A stretch of 64,000 bases of DNA from Moringa oleifera (Eukaryota > Streptophyta > Magnoliopsida > Brassicales > Moringaceae): positions 1,552,501 through 1,616,500 of the forward strand of contig JAJFZO010000609.1 of assembly GCA_021397835.1 (NCBI GenBank), read 5' to 3'. Positions within the stretch are counted from its first letter, which is position 1. Every line of letters starts with the position of its first letter. Shown here in pieces: positions 36,803 to 47,651 of this stretch. Position numbers and translations under genes: made by a program. Under the pieces are notes generated by a model. The model saw nothing but the letters and a program-made list of their open reading frames with translations, was not told the origin of the DNA and ran no database searches.

Positions 36803-39005
36803 ATGGAGATGATTGAAGCAAGTAAGATCTTAATATTTGGAGGAAGTGGGTACATAGGGAAGCACATGGTTAAGGCTTCTGTTTCATTAGGTCATAAAAC
36901 TTATGTTTATGGCCGCCCTATTACTCCTTTCTCCAACTCCTCCAAGGCACATCTTTACGAGGAGTTTCAGGCCCTGGGTGTCATCATTGTACAAGTAAAC
37001 TCTTTTCTTTTTCTCTTTTTTCCGTGTATCAGGCCTTGTATGTTTTGTAAACAAAAGAATCCAATAAGTGGACCCATAAATTTGAACAGGGAGAACTGGA
37101 CGAGCATGAGAAGATAGTATCCACACTTAAACAGGTAGATGTGGTGATATCTGCCCTACCATATCCTAAGGTTCTTGACCAACTCAAAATCATTGATGCT
37201 ATTAAACACGCTCCTAACATAAAGGTATACTTCTCCCTCTCTCTCTCTCCCCCCCTTTATTGTTCATGGTTTAAGTAATATATATGTAGAATCCACCTGT
37301 TCTTTTCATATTAAATCATGAGACAATAGTATATTATATATCTTCATCCATTAGGAAAAGAATCAGTACTTGATATCTGGAACTATATTGTTGATGAGAT
37401 CCTAATTGATATAAATCTTGTTTGCATGTGGGTTTCCTCTGGAAGGCTACCCACACCCCATCCCCCCTCCCCTATGTTACTTGGGTTATTTTCTTTTGGT
37501 AGTATCAGCACCATGGATTTGCCTACTGATGATTTTAAATGGACAACATAATTGTTATGAAAATTAGCGTTGAAATTAATCAAAAGATTGCCTATTTTCA
37601 CCAAAAATTTATGTTTCAACTTATTTTGGTAACCGCCCATGGAGTTTGGGTCAACCATCCAAAAAAAGTTAAGGTCACAAGTGCCTCAAGGCATTGATAA
37701 GTCTGACAATGTATAGTTTCATCTCGAAAATATTAGGGTCCAGAGGAACAAATGTATTAACTTAGTTTCTTGTAACACGTTCACCTATTTGGACAAAAAG
37801 ATAAAAGAACATGGACAGATACCATTTTGGATTGGGAAATGGTTAGATATTAGAGCGATATTGACAAATTCTAGGAATAAATCTACATGTCTATCAGGGG
37901 ATTTATAGATTGGTTTGAAGCTCATGAAGGTGAAAGAGTATCAAGGTTGAAACTCAGATGCACTTCATAGATGCAGCATAAAAATGGAAGTTGTTATGAA
38001 TGATAATTTTCAAACTAAAGCTTTCCTTCCATCAGAGGTTCCTTCCATCGGATTTCGGGGTTGAGGAGGATAGGGTTTCCCCTCTGCCTCCTTTTCAAGC
38101 TTTTCTAGACAAAAAGATAAAGATCAGAAGAGCCACTGAAGCAGCTGGTATCCCTTACACTTTTGTGTCTGCAAATTGTTTTGGTGCATATTTCATAAAC
38201 TACTTGCTTCGTCCACATGAGGCACGAGAAGATATCACTGTGTACGGGAGTGGTGAAGCCAAAGGTAATCGTTGCCCGATCGGAACCTCAATTCAACCAC
38301 TTTCAAACGAAGCATCATGCTTTATTTTTGTTAATTGTGAACTGATGCTTTGGTGTGCCATATTTGATGCTCAACCAGTGGTGTTGAATCATGAAGAAGA
38401 TGTGGGAATGTACACAATCAAAGTAGCAACGGATCCAAGAACTTGCAACCGAGTTGTTATATATAGACCCCAGAGAAACATTATATCTCAGCTTGAACTA
38501 ATCTCTCTCTGGGAGAAGAAGAAGAACCGATGTTTCAACAAGATCCATATTTCAGAGGAAGAAATGGTGAAACAGTCACAGAGTAAGAGAAATCTAACGA
38601 AGGCATCTCTACTGCCTCCCATTGTTCTTCTGTTACCAATAATCCTTCATGTTATCTTTACCCACTAGGTTTAAGTACACATGGATGTGTCCCTACAGAA
38701 AGAAAAAGCACTTTGTTTCATTTTGAGCTTCATTTTTCTCTTAATTTTCTGCTTCATTTTATGTGTTTTTATGAGGTCAGTCACTAACAGTTGTCAATTT
38801 TGCTGCAGCCTTACCATATCCTGAGAACCTAGCAGTGTCCATCCTTCACAGTGCATTCGTTGCAGGAGAGACGATGAGTTTTGAAATTGGGGAGAATGAC
38901 ATTGAAGCTTCCACACATTATCCAGATTATGAGTACACCACAATCGATCAACTTCTTGATGTTTTTCTTATCGATCCTCCACAGCCTGCATGTGCTGCAT
39001 TTTAA
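36803..39005 (+). CDS. eugenol/isoeugenol synthase-like NADPH reductase, copy 1
   Basis: Five exons: 36,803-36,994; 37,090-37,224; 38,036-38,264; 38,379-38,582; 38,809-39,005; 318 residues, normal for the PIP family (pinoresinol-lariciresinol, isoflavone and phenylcoumaran reductases, eugenol/isoeugenol synthases). The closest match I recognise is eugenol/isoeugenol synthase, a cytosolic NADPH enzyme that reduces coniferyl acetate to a volatile phenylpropene. Visible: [18 protein letters not shown] (NADPH-binding GxxGxxG, near residue 10), [29 protein letters not shown], then [13 protein letters not shown] with the expected catalytic lysine, [61 protein letters not shown] and the end AAF. The ATG at 36,803 has a second ATG two codons later. 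All junctions keep the frame. Exact substrate cannot be told from sequence. Confidence 0.88.
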
Positions 39006-40229
39006 TGACCTTTTCCTCTCAAAAGCAAAGACCACAAGACCCTCATATTAATAAAGCACAGTTGTACTGGGACTGCATGCTTATCAAGACTTGGCCAATA
39101 ATTGCTCTGATAACATTTGTGGCGTTTTTTCTTGCTTTCAGAAACTGTTTTTGAAAATAACACATGATAATGTCGTGACTTCCTTATGATCATGATGATG
39201 TTGTGGCTCTATTTCTATGTATGTACGTTGTGGACTTCACAGTTATACCTTTGTGTTTAAATCAGTCATCATTTGGTGTACCCACATTATTACTTCTTTT
39301 CTGCTCAACTTTATTATAGGCAAAAAATTGTTCTTATGAGGAAAACTGGTGGGTATTACCGTTTATATATATAGCACTATATATATTTATTACTTCCAAT
39401 AAAATATGAAATATCTTCTTCCAAAACCTTGATTATTTAAAATTAAAAGAAATTAAAAAAAAAAAAACAAAAGCCATCATGAAAACAATTAATCCTTTTG
39501 GTAGATCTTGGTTACTTTTATGGTACTTAGAAAAAAGAATTATATTCTTTATTGTTCTAGTAAGCTGACCAAATTTTCAATAACATGGTATATATGATTT
39601 TAATAAAAAAATAAATATAAATTGAAAGGGACATTAGATGATAATTACAAAAGATCGATATATATATTAATAATTTTAAAATAGTGAAAAATAAAACTTA
39701 TCGTTTGTTGAAAAAAAAAAACGTTGTTTGTTTTTTTGAAGTCCATTGACTTTGATTGATTTGGATTAATTTGGATTTTTTATTTTTTAATAATGATAAA
39801 AACTAATTATTTTAAAAATATTATTTAAATATTAAAAAGATTTTGATGTTTATTAATTTATTTTTAAAAAATAATTAAAAATTATTAAAAAAATTCATGG
39901 TTATTACCATTAGACCTGATGGTATAATGCCCCGTACTAATGCAATTAATATACAATCACTTGTTTGGTGATGGCACCTTTCCGAGCAATATGTATGTAC
40001 CTCTACACGTCTGATGGTATTTGATGGTTTTGTAATATTTTATGGCAGACAATCCCAATATAATATTTTTTTATCATAACACATTTTGCTAAAATATTCA
40101 AAATTTCAGCTTAAAATTTCAATGCAATGAGATTATAATCACACGTACTATCACAATATATTTTAATATATAATAATATCAAAAAATTATTTAATATTAT
40201 ATTTTAATATGTCATATTAAAATTTTATA
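39006..40229. other. 3' flank of reductase copy 1
   Basis: 39,006-39,275 matches the 3' flank of copy 2. About 650 bp (39,275-39,930) have no counterpart at copy 2; the match resumes at 'cgtactaatgcaattaat'. No gene is seen in the extra segment. Confidence 0.5.
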
Positions 40230-40610
40230 CACTATAAAAATATTTAATTTTAGCAACAGATTTTTTTTGTAGTTAAATTTAAAAAATTTATTGCTAAATA
40301 ATTTAACAACAAATTAGTGATAAAAAATTTTTGTTATTAAAGTGTTGATTGCAAAAAGATTTAGCGATAAATTTTTATACATATTGCTAAAATATTGACC
40401 AATTAAGTTAGTCACTAATTTAGGGATGGACTTAATCCATCACCAAAAAGTCATACATTAGCCATCGACTTGAAAATTTTAATTATTTATTAGCGACAGA
40501 TAATTATGGTGCTAAAATCTTTAATGAGAGATATAGTCGATCGTTAGATCAAAGCAATTTTGTCACTCGTACATAAATTTTAACGATAAACTTGGTCAAT
40601 TTCTATAGTA
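40230..40610. mobile_element. CACTA-type MITE, first copy
   Basis: Begins CACTATAAAAATATTTAATT and ends near ATTTCTATAGTA, an imperfect inverted end. The inside is filled with 'tttagcaacagattt' / 'gcgataaa' motifs typical of CACTA subterminal repeats. A diverged copy is at about 50,325-50,700 in the same position behind reductase copy 2. Target duplication not clear. Confidence 0.5.
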
Positions 40611-41524
40611 TAAGATTTAGCAATGGATTATACTCTCTTTTAAACTTATCTAGCAATAGACTATACTTCTCTTGCAATCACTTCTATAAAGTCTCTGCTT
40701 CTCCTCCAAATACCCCTTTAAAGTCTTGCACTCTTCCTCCAAACACCACTATAGAGTCTTGCATTCTTTCTCTAAACACCCCTCTAGAGATATACACTCC
40801 TCCTCCATACACTCATCCATAGTCCTACATTCTAACTTTATGCGCTCTTCTATAACCTTTATTTAAGAATATTCTACATAGCTACATTATTAACAAAGTA
40901 TATGTACTTTTTTTGCAAGATCATGAATTCGAAAATCAATTTTAAATATCAAATGAGTTTAAAACTCAAAAAATAATTATATTTAATTAGTATCGATTAT
41001 CGAGTGCTTGTGGTTATGCTAATCTTTCTTTACACGTAACCGATACTTGAATTTATACCTCTAGTTTTACAAGACTAATTTAACATTTTTCTTATTTATT
41101 TTTGTTTGCTTTGATTAAATTTGAAAGATGATTTGAAAAAATAAACCAATTTTTAGTGATTAATGATACCATAAAAAAATTTGAAGATGATACTTTATTT
41201 TTATTTTTAAAAAGAATTAATATGAGTTATTGACTTTATTTTTAATCACTTTGAAACTCTTCAATTCACAATGATATAAATGGTGTGTAAAAATAATATA
41301 GTTTTTCTATTTTTATAATCAAGACACCAAATCACATAAAAGGGCTGTCGTGTGTACCTAGATTCCTATCTTGATATTAAATTGATATTTTCTATAAATG
41401 TTAATATTTCTTACATTTTTACATCATGTCTTAATGATTATATATATGAACAAGTTTTCTATTTGAGTTGATTTTAATGTATAATGAAATTTGATATTTG
41501 GTTCAGAATTGGTGAAAGATTTAT
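40611..41524. other. gene-free stretch
   Basis: Contains a short run of related 'ctcctccaaaca' / 'cctctagag' units (40,690-40,830). No supported gene. Confidence 0.4.
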
Positions 41525-42134
41525 TGATATGAATAAATGAGTATCATCATAAGATCTATTATATGTTTTAGTTGAGCCAATTACAAAGTACAAGAAGATT
41601 GGTGCCAAGCTTGATGTGGACTTATGTCTTAGTTGGTCCAATTGCAAGAAGTAAGATGCAAGAAGATTAATTAAAAACTTAATATGAGTGAAGATTGCTG
41701 CAAAATATTTATTTTTCAAAAGTAGTCAATAATCTTTGTTATTATTTGCTTCTAATATAAAAGTATTTTCTTTTTGATCTTAAGATATTTACCTTTTTAT
41801 TTTAAGATATTTACTTTTTGATTTTATGTTTTCTTTAACCCTATTTAGAGAGGGTGCAAGCTATGTAAAAAAGAAACTTGAAATGTAATAAACTTTGGTG
41901 AAGCCGCTTTCTCCCTAGTTTTTTATAGAATATGTGAACTTATAGAAGATTCTCGTGGTGTTCACCTTTAACTTATTAATCAATCTAATAATTGATTATT
42001 TTGTCCTTATTATATCAAAGTTGTTGCTTCGATATAAGCAATGGGTTGCGGTTTCACACAAATCTATTTGTAGGAGGTCTTAGAGACCTATCTTAATATT
42101 AGGTTTCATTAGTTTTTTGGCACGATTCATATCA
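41525..42134 (+). mobile_element. left LTR of a miniature LTR retrotransposon
   Basis: 610 bp, starting TGATATGAATAAA and ending TTCATATCA, so the ends are inverted (TGATATGAA/TTCATATCA) as expected for an LTR. It matches 46,590-47,211 throughout. Inside is 'ccctatttagagagggtgc', a TATA-like promoter region, then 'gaaatgtaataaa'. A PBS-like TGGTACTAGAGC follows at 42,190-42,201, close to the initiator-tRNA-Met PBS (TGGTATCAGAGC) of copia elements but 55 bp from the LTR end. Confidence 0.7.
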
Positions 42135-42539
42135 AGACCTTTCTTGAATCATTGATTTCATCAATTCCTATCAAGGTTCATATCAATTGGTACTAGAGCT
42201 AGCTCTAGTATAGGAGTTGCCTGTCTTTTATATATATACACTACTACAAAAATTGTAATAAGTGACAACAATTTAATGAAGGTTATTCAAATAACTGTTA
42301 TTAAAAGTTTTATTAATACTTTTAATAGTAGTTCCTCCAAAAATATCATTAAAAATAAGATTTTTAACGTTAGTTAAAAAAGAATCGACATTAAAAAGAT
42401 AGATCACAAAGCCTTTAACACCAGTTCCTCAAGAATTGGCGTTAAAAGCTCTAGTAATGAGTTTTTTAATGCCAGTTCTTGAAGAATTGACGTTAAAACA
42501 CTCATCACTACAAACAGATACATTCATCGGACAATAGCT

Positions 42540-43335
42540 CCACTCCAATCTGGTTCCTCCATCAACTCCTAATCCGGTTGGCTGCCCCTGTTGTAGTAGC
42601 AACAGTCGTAGCAACAACAGCTGCACCAACGACTACTTAGAGCAGTAGCAACAACTGTTAATGCTGCTGCTTCCACTTACAGAAGCAAGAGTAGCAACAG
42701 CTTAAAGCAGCAGCTATTGCAGCTGTTGCTGCTTTCGCTTACAACAACAACAACAGCAGCTGCTGTTACTGTTTTTATTTATAGCAGCAACAGCAACAGT
42801 AACCACCGTTGCTGCTATAAGCAACATCAGCAGCAACTATAAGTAACAGCAGCAGTCGCAGCAGCACCTGCTGTTGCTTCCGCTTATAATAGCAACAGCA
42901 GCAGTAGCCGCAGCCACTGATGCTGCTATAAGCAATAGCAGCCGCCGCAGTCGCTGCTGTTGCTTTCGTTTATAACAGCAACAGCAACAGCTGTTACTAC
43001 TTTCGCAACAGCAGTTGTTGCTGCTATAAGCTTTTACTACTGTAAGAAACAGTAACAACACCCATTGCTGCTTTCACTTACAATAGCAGCAACTATTGTT
43101 GCTATAAGAAACAGTAACAGTAATAGCAACAACTACTGTTGCTGCTTTCGCTTATAGCAGCAACAACAACTGCTGCTGGTTTCGCTTACAGAAGCAACAG
43201 TAGTAGCTGTTACTGCTGTAAGTAGCAGTAGCAACGGCTGCTTAGAGTAGCAACAACGGTCGCTTACAGTAGCAACAACGGTTGTTGCTGCTATTAGTGT
43301 TGTTGCTGCTGCTTATAGCAGCAACGGTCGTTGTA
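42540..43335. repeat. CAG/CAA-rich triplet array
   Basis: About 800 bp of imperfect GCAGCAACAG-type triplets alternating with their complements (gctgttgctgct), joined by 'ttcgcttata' and 'tataagc' linkers. The base composition differs sharply from the AT-rich surroundings. Frames through it give Cys, Ser or Gln runs (for example 42,837-43,061) and are not genes. Confidence 0.8.
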
Positions 43336-43612
43336 GTCTCCACAATTTAGATGGCCTGTCAATGCGTTCATGACCTAATGATTGTTATGTATGAGACTAC
43401 TTATGGTTACGGTACAAAGGATTGGGCTGGGAATGAAGTGGAACTTACGGTTGTAGCATAGAAACGGATGTACACTTGAGCTTCAACAAAGTGCATCCAA
43501 TGGCATGTACACTTGAATTTTCAAAAGCACACCCAGAGCAATGCATTGCATACTGAGATAGAGGATCCTGTTAAGTGCATCCACTCCTCTGATCAATAAA
43601 GTTTCTCTCCTT

Positions 43613-43800
43613 CAACGTCAGCTCTGTAAGAATTGCTGTTAAATTCTCTGGCCTTTAACTCAAAGTCAGTGGCCTTCAACGCTAGTTCTTCTAGAACTCG
43701 CATTAAAATCTGGCCTTTAACGTCAGTTCTGGAAGAACTGACGTTGAAGTTGGTCTTCAACGCCAATTCTTTTAGAACTGACGTTGAAGGCTGCCTAAGG
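43613..43800. repeat. palindromic subterminal-type repeats inside the CACTA
   Basis: Several units such as aacgtcagttctggaagaac followed by tgacgttgaa, each a perfect or near-perfect inverted repeat around a 2-bp centre. The same unit type occurs at 42,360-42,510 and 46,105-46,310, near the two ends of the element. Confidence 0.65.
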
Positions 43801-43856
43801 GATCCTAAATTTGCCTCCAGAACCCGCTAAAACCTCGCGCCCAATTTTTAGGTCAT

Positions 43857-44133
43857 CCTTCTCCTCTTTGCTCTCTGTCCAGAAGCTAAACCAATTGACA
43901 GTCGCATTGCCTTTCTCTGATTCTTCTCCTTTTTGCTCTCCATTTAGAAGCAGCTAGGCTAGCTGCTGGTAACACTACTTCTTCTGGCCCTCTCCTCTGT
44001 GGTCTTTGTCCAGCTAGATCAGCTGCTGGCAAGCAGTGGCACTGGCTCTCTTCGGGCCTTTTCCTCTTTGCTCTCCATAAAGAAGTCGGTAGGCCAATTA
44101 CTGGAAGTGGCACTGCTTCTCTCCTTGCTTCTT
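43857..44133. repeat. tandem repeat, about 68 bp x 4
   Basis: Four related units, each with 'cttctcctctttgctctc', then a purine-rich 'agaag' and 'agctgctgg' type segment, ending 'cactgcttct'. GC-richer than the neighbourhood. Minus-strand frame 43,886-44,113 is a by-product. Confidence 0.6.
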
Positions 44134-44639
44134 AATTTTTCTCTCATTTGTCTTAATCTTCACGAGAGCAGCTGCATTTTTCCCCTCCATTTGGTCATCT
44201 TTGGCATTCAAACATATGTAAGTATTTCTTTACAGATTCAAAATTTTTTTACGAAATTTAAGTTTCATAATTTTGATTCAACTTGGTTAATTTTGGTTTA
44301 AAAAATGTGTTGAGGATGTCTATTATTTTGAGAAGTTTTTTATTAAATGTATTTGATGATTTGTTATTAATTGATGAAATTTAAGTTTTTTTTGTTAGTA
44401 TATTTGGATGAACATATTTGATATAAATGGGTCTACATTGATGTATTTATTATTTTATAATTAATAAAATTTTTAAAATAATTGATAAATTAATTAGATA
44501 TTAATTAGATGAATTTATATTTTGATAAATTAATTATATATTAAGTGTAGAGGAATTTATGTTTGAATTAATTTTTTTAGGTGACATTAATTGGCATATT
44601 TTGTCAAATTTAATTATATTGATTTTGTAGTTAATTAAC

Positions 44640-45240
44640 ATAAATTAATATATTTAGTTAAATTTTAAATATATAATTAAATAATTATATGCTTGTGAAA
44701 TAAATCATTAAATGTTATTTAAATTTTAATCAATTAAGTTACTAGCTAGTTAGATGCTTGTGTAGAAATTAATTAGATGATAATTAATTTACTATGTTTT
44801 AATTAACTAATTAATTATTAATTATTTTTTACCTAATAATAATAAATTAGCTAGATGCTTGTGAAGCAAAAAATTACATATTATTTAAATATTAATTAGG
44901 TTACTAGCTAGTTAAGTGCTTATATAGTAATTAATTAGATGTTAATTCAATATTAACTATATCTTAATTAACTAAATAATTATTAATTATGTATTTAAAT
45001 TTTAATTAATAAATTTGATATTTGTAAAGTAAATAATTAAATGTTATTTAAATTTCAATTATTTTACTAACTAGTTAATTAGATGCTTTTATAGTAATAA
45101 ATTAGATATTAAGTAAATACTAACTTTCTGTATTAATTAATTAAGTAGTTATTAATGATTTATTTAAATTTTACTTAATATATTAGATGCTTGAAAAGTA
45201 AATAATTAAATATTATTAAATATTATTCTTTTTACTCTTA
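44640..45240. repeat. AT minisatellite, unit about 200 bp
   Basis: Three to four diverged units with 'actagctagttagatgcttg', 'aattaaatgttatttaaatt' and 'taattaactaattaattatt'. Inside the CACTA element. Confidence 0.55.
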
Positions 45241-46589
45241 AGAATATTGATTATTTTCTATTGGCAGCTCTTTTAAATTGTTCTAAGTTTTCAAAGAATC
45301 AAATAATAGGCCCATTCCTAAGAGTATTTTTGTTAAGGTATGTATATTTAAACCTATATGTGATTTAGTTTTTTTATTTTACAAAATATGATAATTAAAA
45401 AATTTTAATGCAGCGTCCACATCAGCATTCAAATATTGAGTTGGATATTATATTATGAAATTTTTAAGGGGACATCATTGATAAACGTGATAAAAATGTC
45501 CCATATTCAAAAATGATAAGTTTTTAAGCATTTGCTTATGTAAATACTTAACTAATTAATTGATGTGCTTATTAAAGGTTTTAATTAGATTAACTTTTTT
45601 TATATATAAATATAGTTAGTGGACATAGATACTTACATCCAATCGGATATTGATGAAGTTAGAAAGGAGGTTGGACAATTTCTTTGGAGTGCTATATTAG
45701 AAAGTTGAACATTGAAGATTTTTGTACACATGAACATCATTGGATTTATATAGTTGAATTTTTAGGATTGTGTATGATAATGTATATTTAAACTCATGTA
45801 TTTTACATATAGAGTTCAATTATGACATTAAATTTTTTTTATTTTGTTCATTTTTTATTACTTTTTTGAATTGGATTATTTCGAGTGTTTTCAAATATGA
45901 AAGAGGTAATGGCGATGTCAATGAGAATGGTATTGAAATGTATAATAAGAAAATTTTTGTTGCAAATTATGAAGAATTGTATTGATGTACCTGGTTGATG
46001 TGGAAAAGATGAAAAGTTTTATATATTTAAGTTTTGGATAATTTGAATGTAAAAATTTTGTATTTATTTTAAAATTAATTAAAAAAATATTGAAAATGAA
46101 CATTTTTAACGACAGTTCTATTAGAACTGTTACTAAAGACATCCTTTTTAACGACAATTCTATTAGAACTATTACTAAAAGCACCCCTTTTAACGACAGT
46201 TCCAATAGAACTATCATTAAAGGCACCACCTCTTTAACGATAGTTTTATTAAAACTGTCATTAAAAGTTAAAGCTTTTGATGATAATTCTTGAACTGCCA
46301 TTAAAACTTCTCTCCTTTAATGACATGAACAAAGATGACCGTTTTACAACTGTTATTAAAAATTGTTTTTAACTACCATTAAAGCTTTTATTTGTTGTAG
46401 TGATATATATATATATGTATATATATATATCTATTCAATTTAGAACTAATACTTTCTTTCATAATTTAACACACCAAAAAATAAAAAAGAAAGAAACAAA
46501 AAGGAAGCCAATGAAGTAATGTGTGATATTATTCGATTCGCTCATTACTTGAAGATTCGAAAGATAAATCTTTTTCAAGAGAGAGGGAT

Positions 46590-47211
46590 TGATATGAATA
46601 AAGGAGTGTCGTCACAAGATCTATTACATTTCTCAGTTAAGCCAATCGCAAGAAGCAAAAAGATTAATTGCAAAGCTTGATATGAACTTACATGTCTTAG
46701 TTAGGCCAATTACAAGATGGAAGAAGATTAGCTACAGAACTTGATATAGGCAAAGATTTGCTACAAAATATTTACTTTTAAAAATGATCAATAATATTTG
46801 CTATTGTTTGATTTTAGTATAGGATATTTCTTTTTCGATTTTAGGATATATATTTTTCTATTTTAGGATATTTACTTTTATATTTTATGATATTTACACT
46901 TAGATTTTATGTTTTTTATCCCTATTTAAAGAAGGTCAAGCTATGTAGAAAAGGAATTTAGAATGAAATAAAACATTTGTGAGAATATTGTTTTCTCTTT
47001 AATTTTTTAAAAAACATGTGAATTAATCGGAAATCTATGTGACGTTCACTTTAAACTTACCCATCAATTCTTCAATAATTGATTGTAACATCTACATTAT
47101 ACCAAAATTCTTACTATTGATCCTAATTTTACACAAATCTGTTTCTAAGAGAATTTAAATATTTATATTGATTTCAGATCGATCTCACTTTTCTTTATGA
47201 ATTTTATACCA
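46590..47211 (+). mobile_element. right LTR of the miniature LTR retrotransposon
   Basis: 622 bp, starting TGATATGAATAAA directly after the purine tract and ending near TTTTATACCA. Carries 'ccctatttaaagaaggtcaag' and 'gaaatctatgtgacgttcac'. The 5 bp before the left LTR (TTTAT) are not repeated after this one (TCTAC), so the pair has no target duplication. The junction to tctacttaa is the same as at 36,360. Confidence 0.65.
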
Positions 47212-47651
47212 TCTACTTAAACTGAATTAGTAATGTAGCAATGTGGGCATCATATCTTAATTGTTAATATGATTTTACTTATATATAATGAAATCATATG
47301 ATGAAAATATGATTATCATTCATGTTAAAAATACAAACCACAAAAATCAGAGAAATACGGTGATATTTTTTGGAATAAAATTTGTGGTTCACATTGCCTG
47401 GGACAATGATATTTTATCTAGTGGGACTGACACACCCGCACCTGGAAGTAAAGTCAATGCCTTATTTAATATTACAGGTCTAAAATCAATGCCTTATTTC
47501 CATACTACTAGTCAAAAATCAATTCCTTATTTTACATTACGGATCCATTTCACTTCTGGCAAGTTGAAGGAGACAAATCACAATATACCAGCGCAGAGCA
47601 CAAAGAGGAGCAATATTCATGACGGAAGGTGTGAAAGAGAGAGATAGAGAA

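Larger units (their letters stand above)
42239..46401. mobile_element. non-autonomous CACTA transposon
   Basis: Starts CACTACTACAAAAATTG at 42,239 and ends ..TTGTTGTAGTG at 46,401, whose reverse complement is CACTACAACAAAT. The flanking trinucleotides are both ATA, the 3-bp target duplication expected for CACTA elements, although the site is a TA run so this is weak alone. Subterminal arms carry many palindromic 'aacgacagttctattagaa' units. No transposase frame; the inside is built from four repeat arrays listed separately. 4,163 bp, so mobilised only in trans if at all. Confidence 0.8.
42135..46589 (+). mobile_element. internal region of the miniature element, split by a CACTA element
   Basis: Without the 4,163-bp CACTA insertion, only about 290 bp separate the two LTRs: the PBS-like site at the left and a purine tract AAGAGAGAGGGAT (46,577-46,589) directly before the right LTR. 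No coding capacity. Two LTRs, PBS, purine tract and a tiny core fit a TRIM (terminal-repeat retrotransposon in miniature). A larger element reduced by deletion is the alternative. Confidence 0.55.

Noticed and set aside
42837..43061. Cys-rich 74-codon frame
   Set aside because: Reading of the CAG/CTG-type triplet array; not a cysteine-rich peptide gene.
42300..43800. CRISPR-like array
   Set aside because: Repeats are palindromic transposon subterminal units with irregular spacing in a plant nuclear genome; no constant spacer length and no cas genes.
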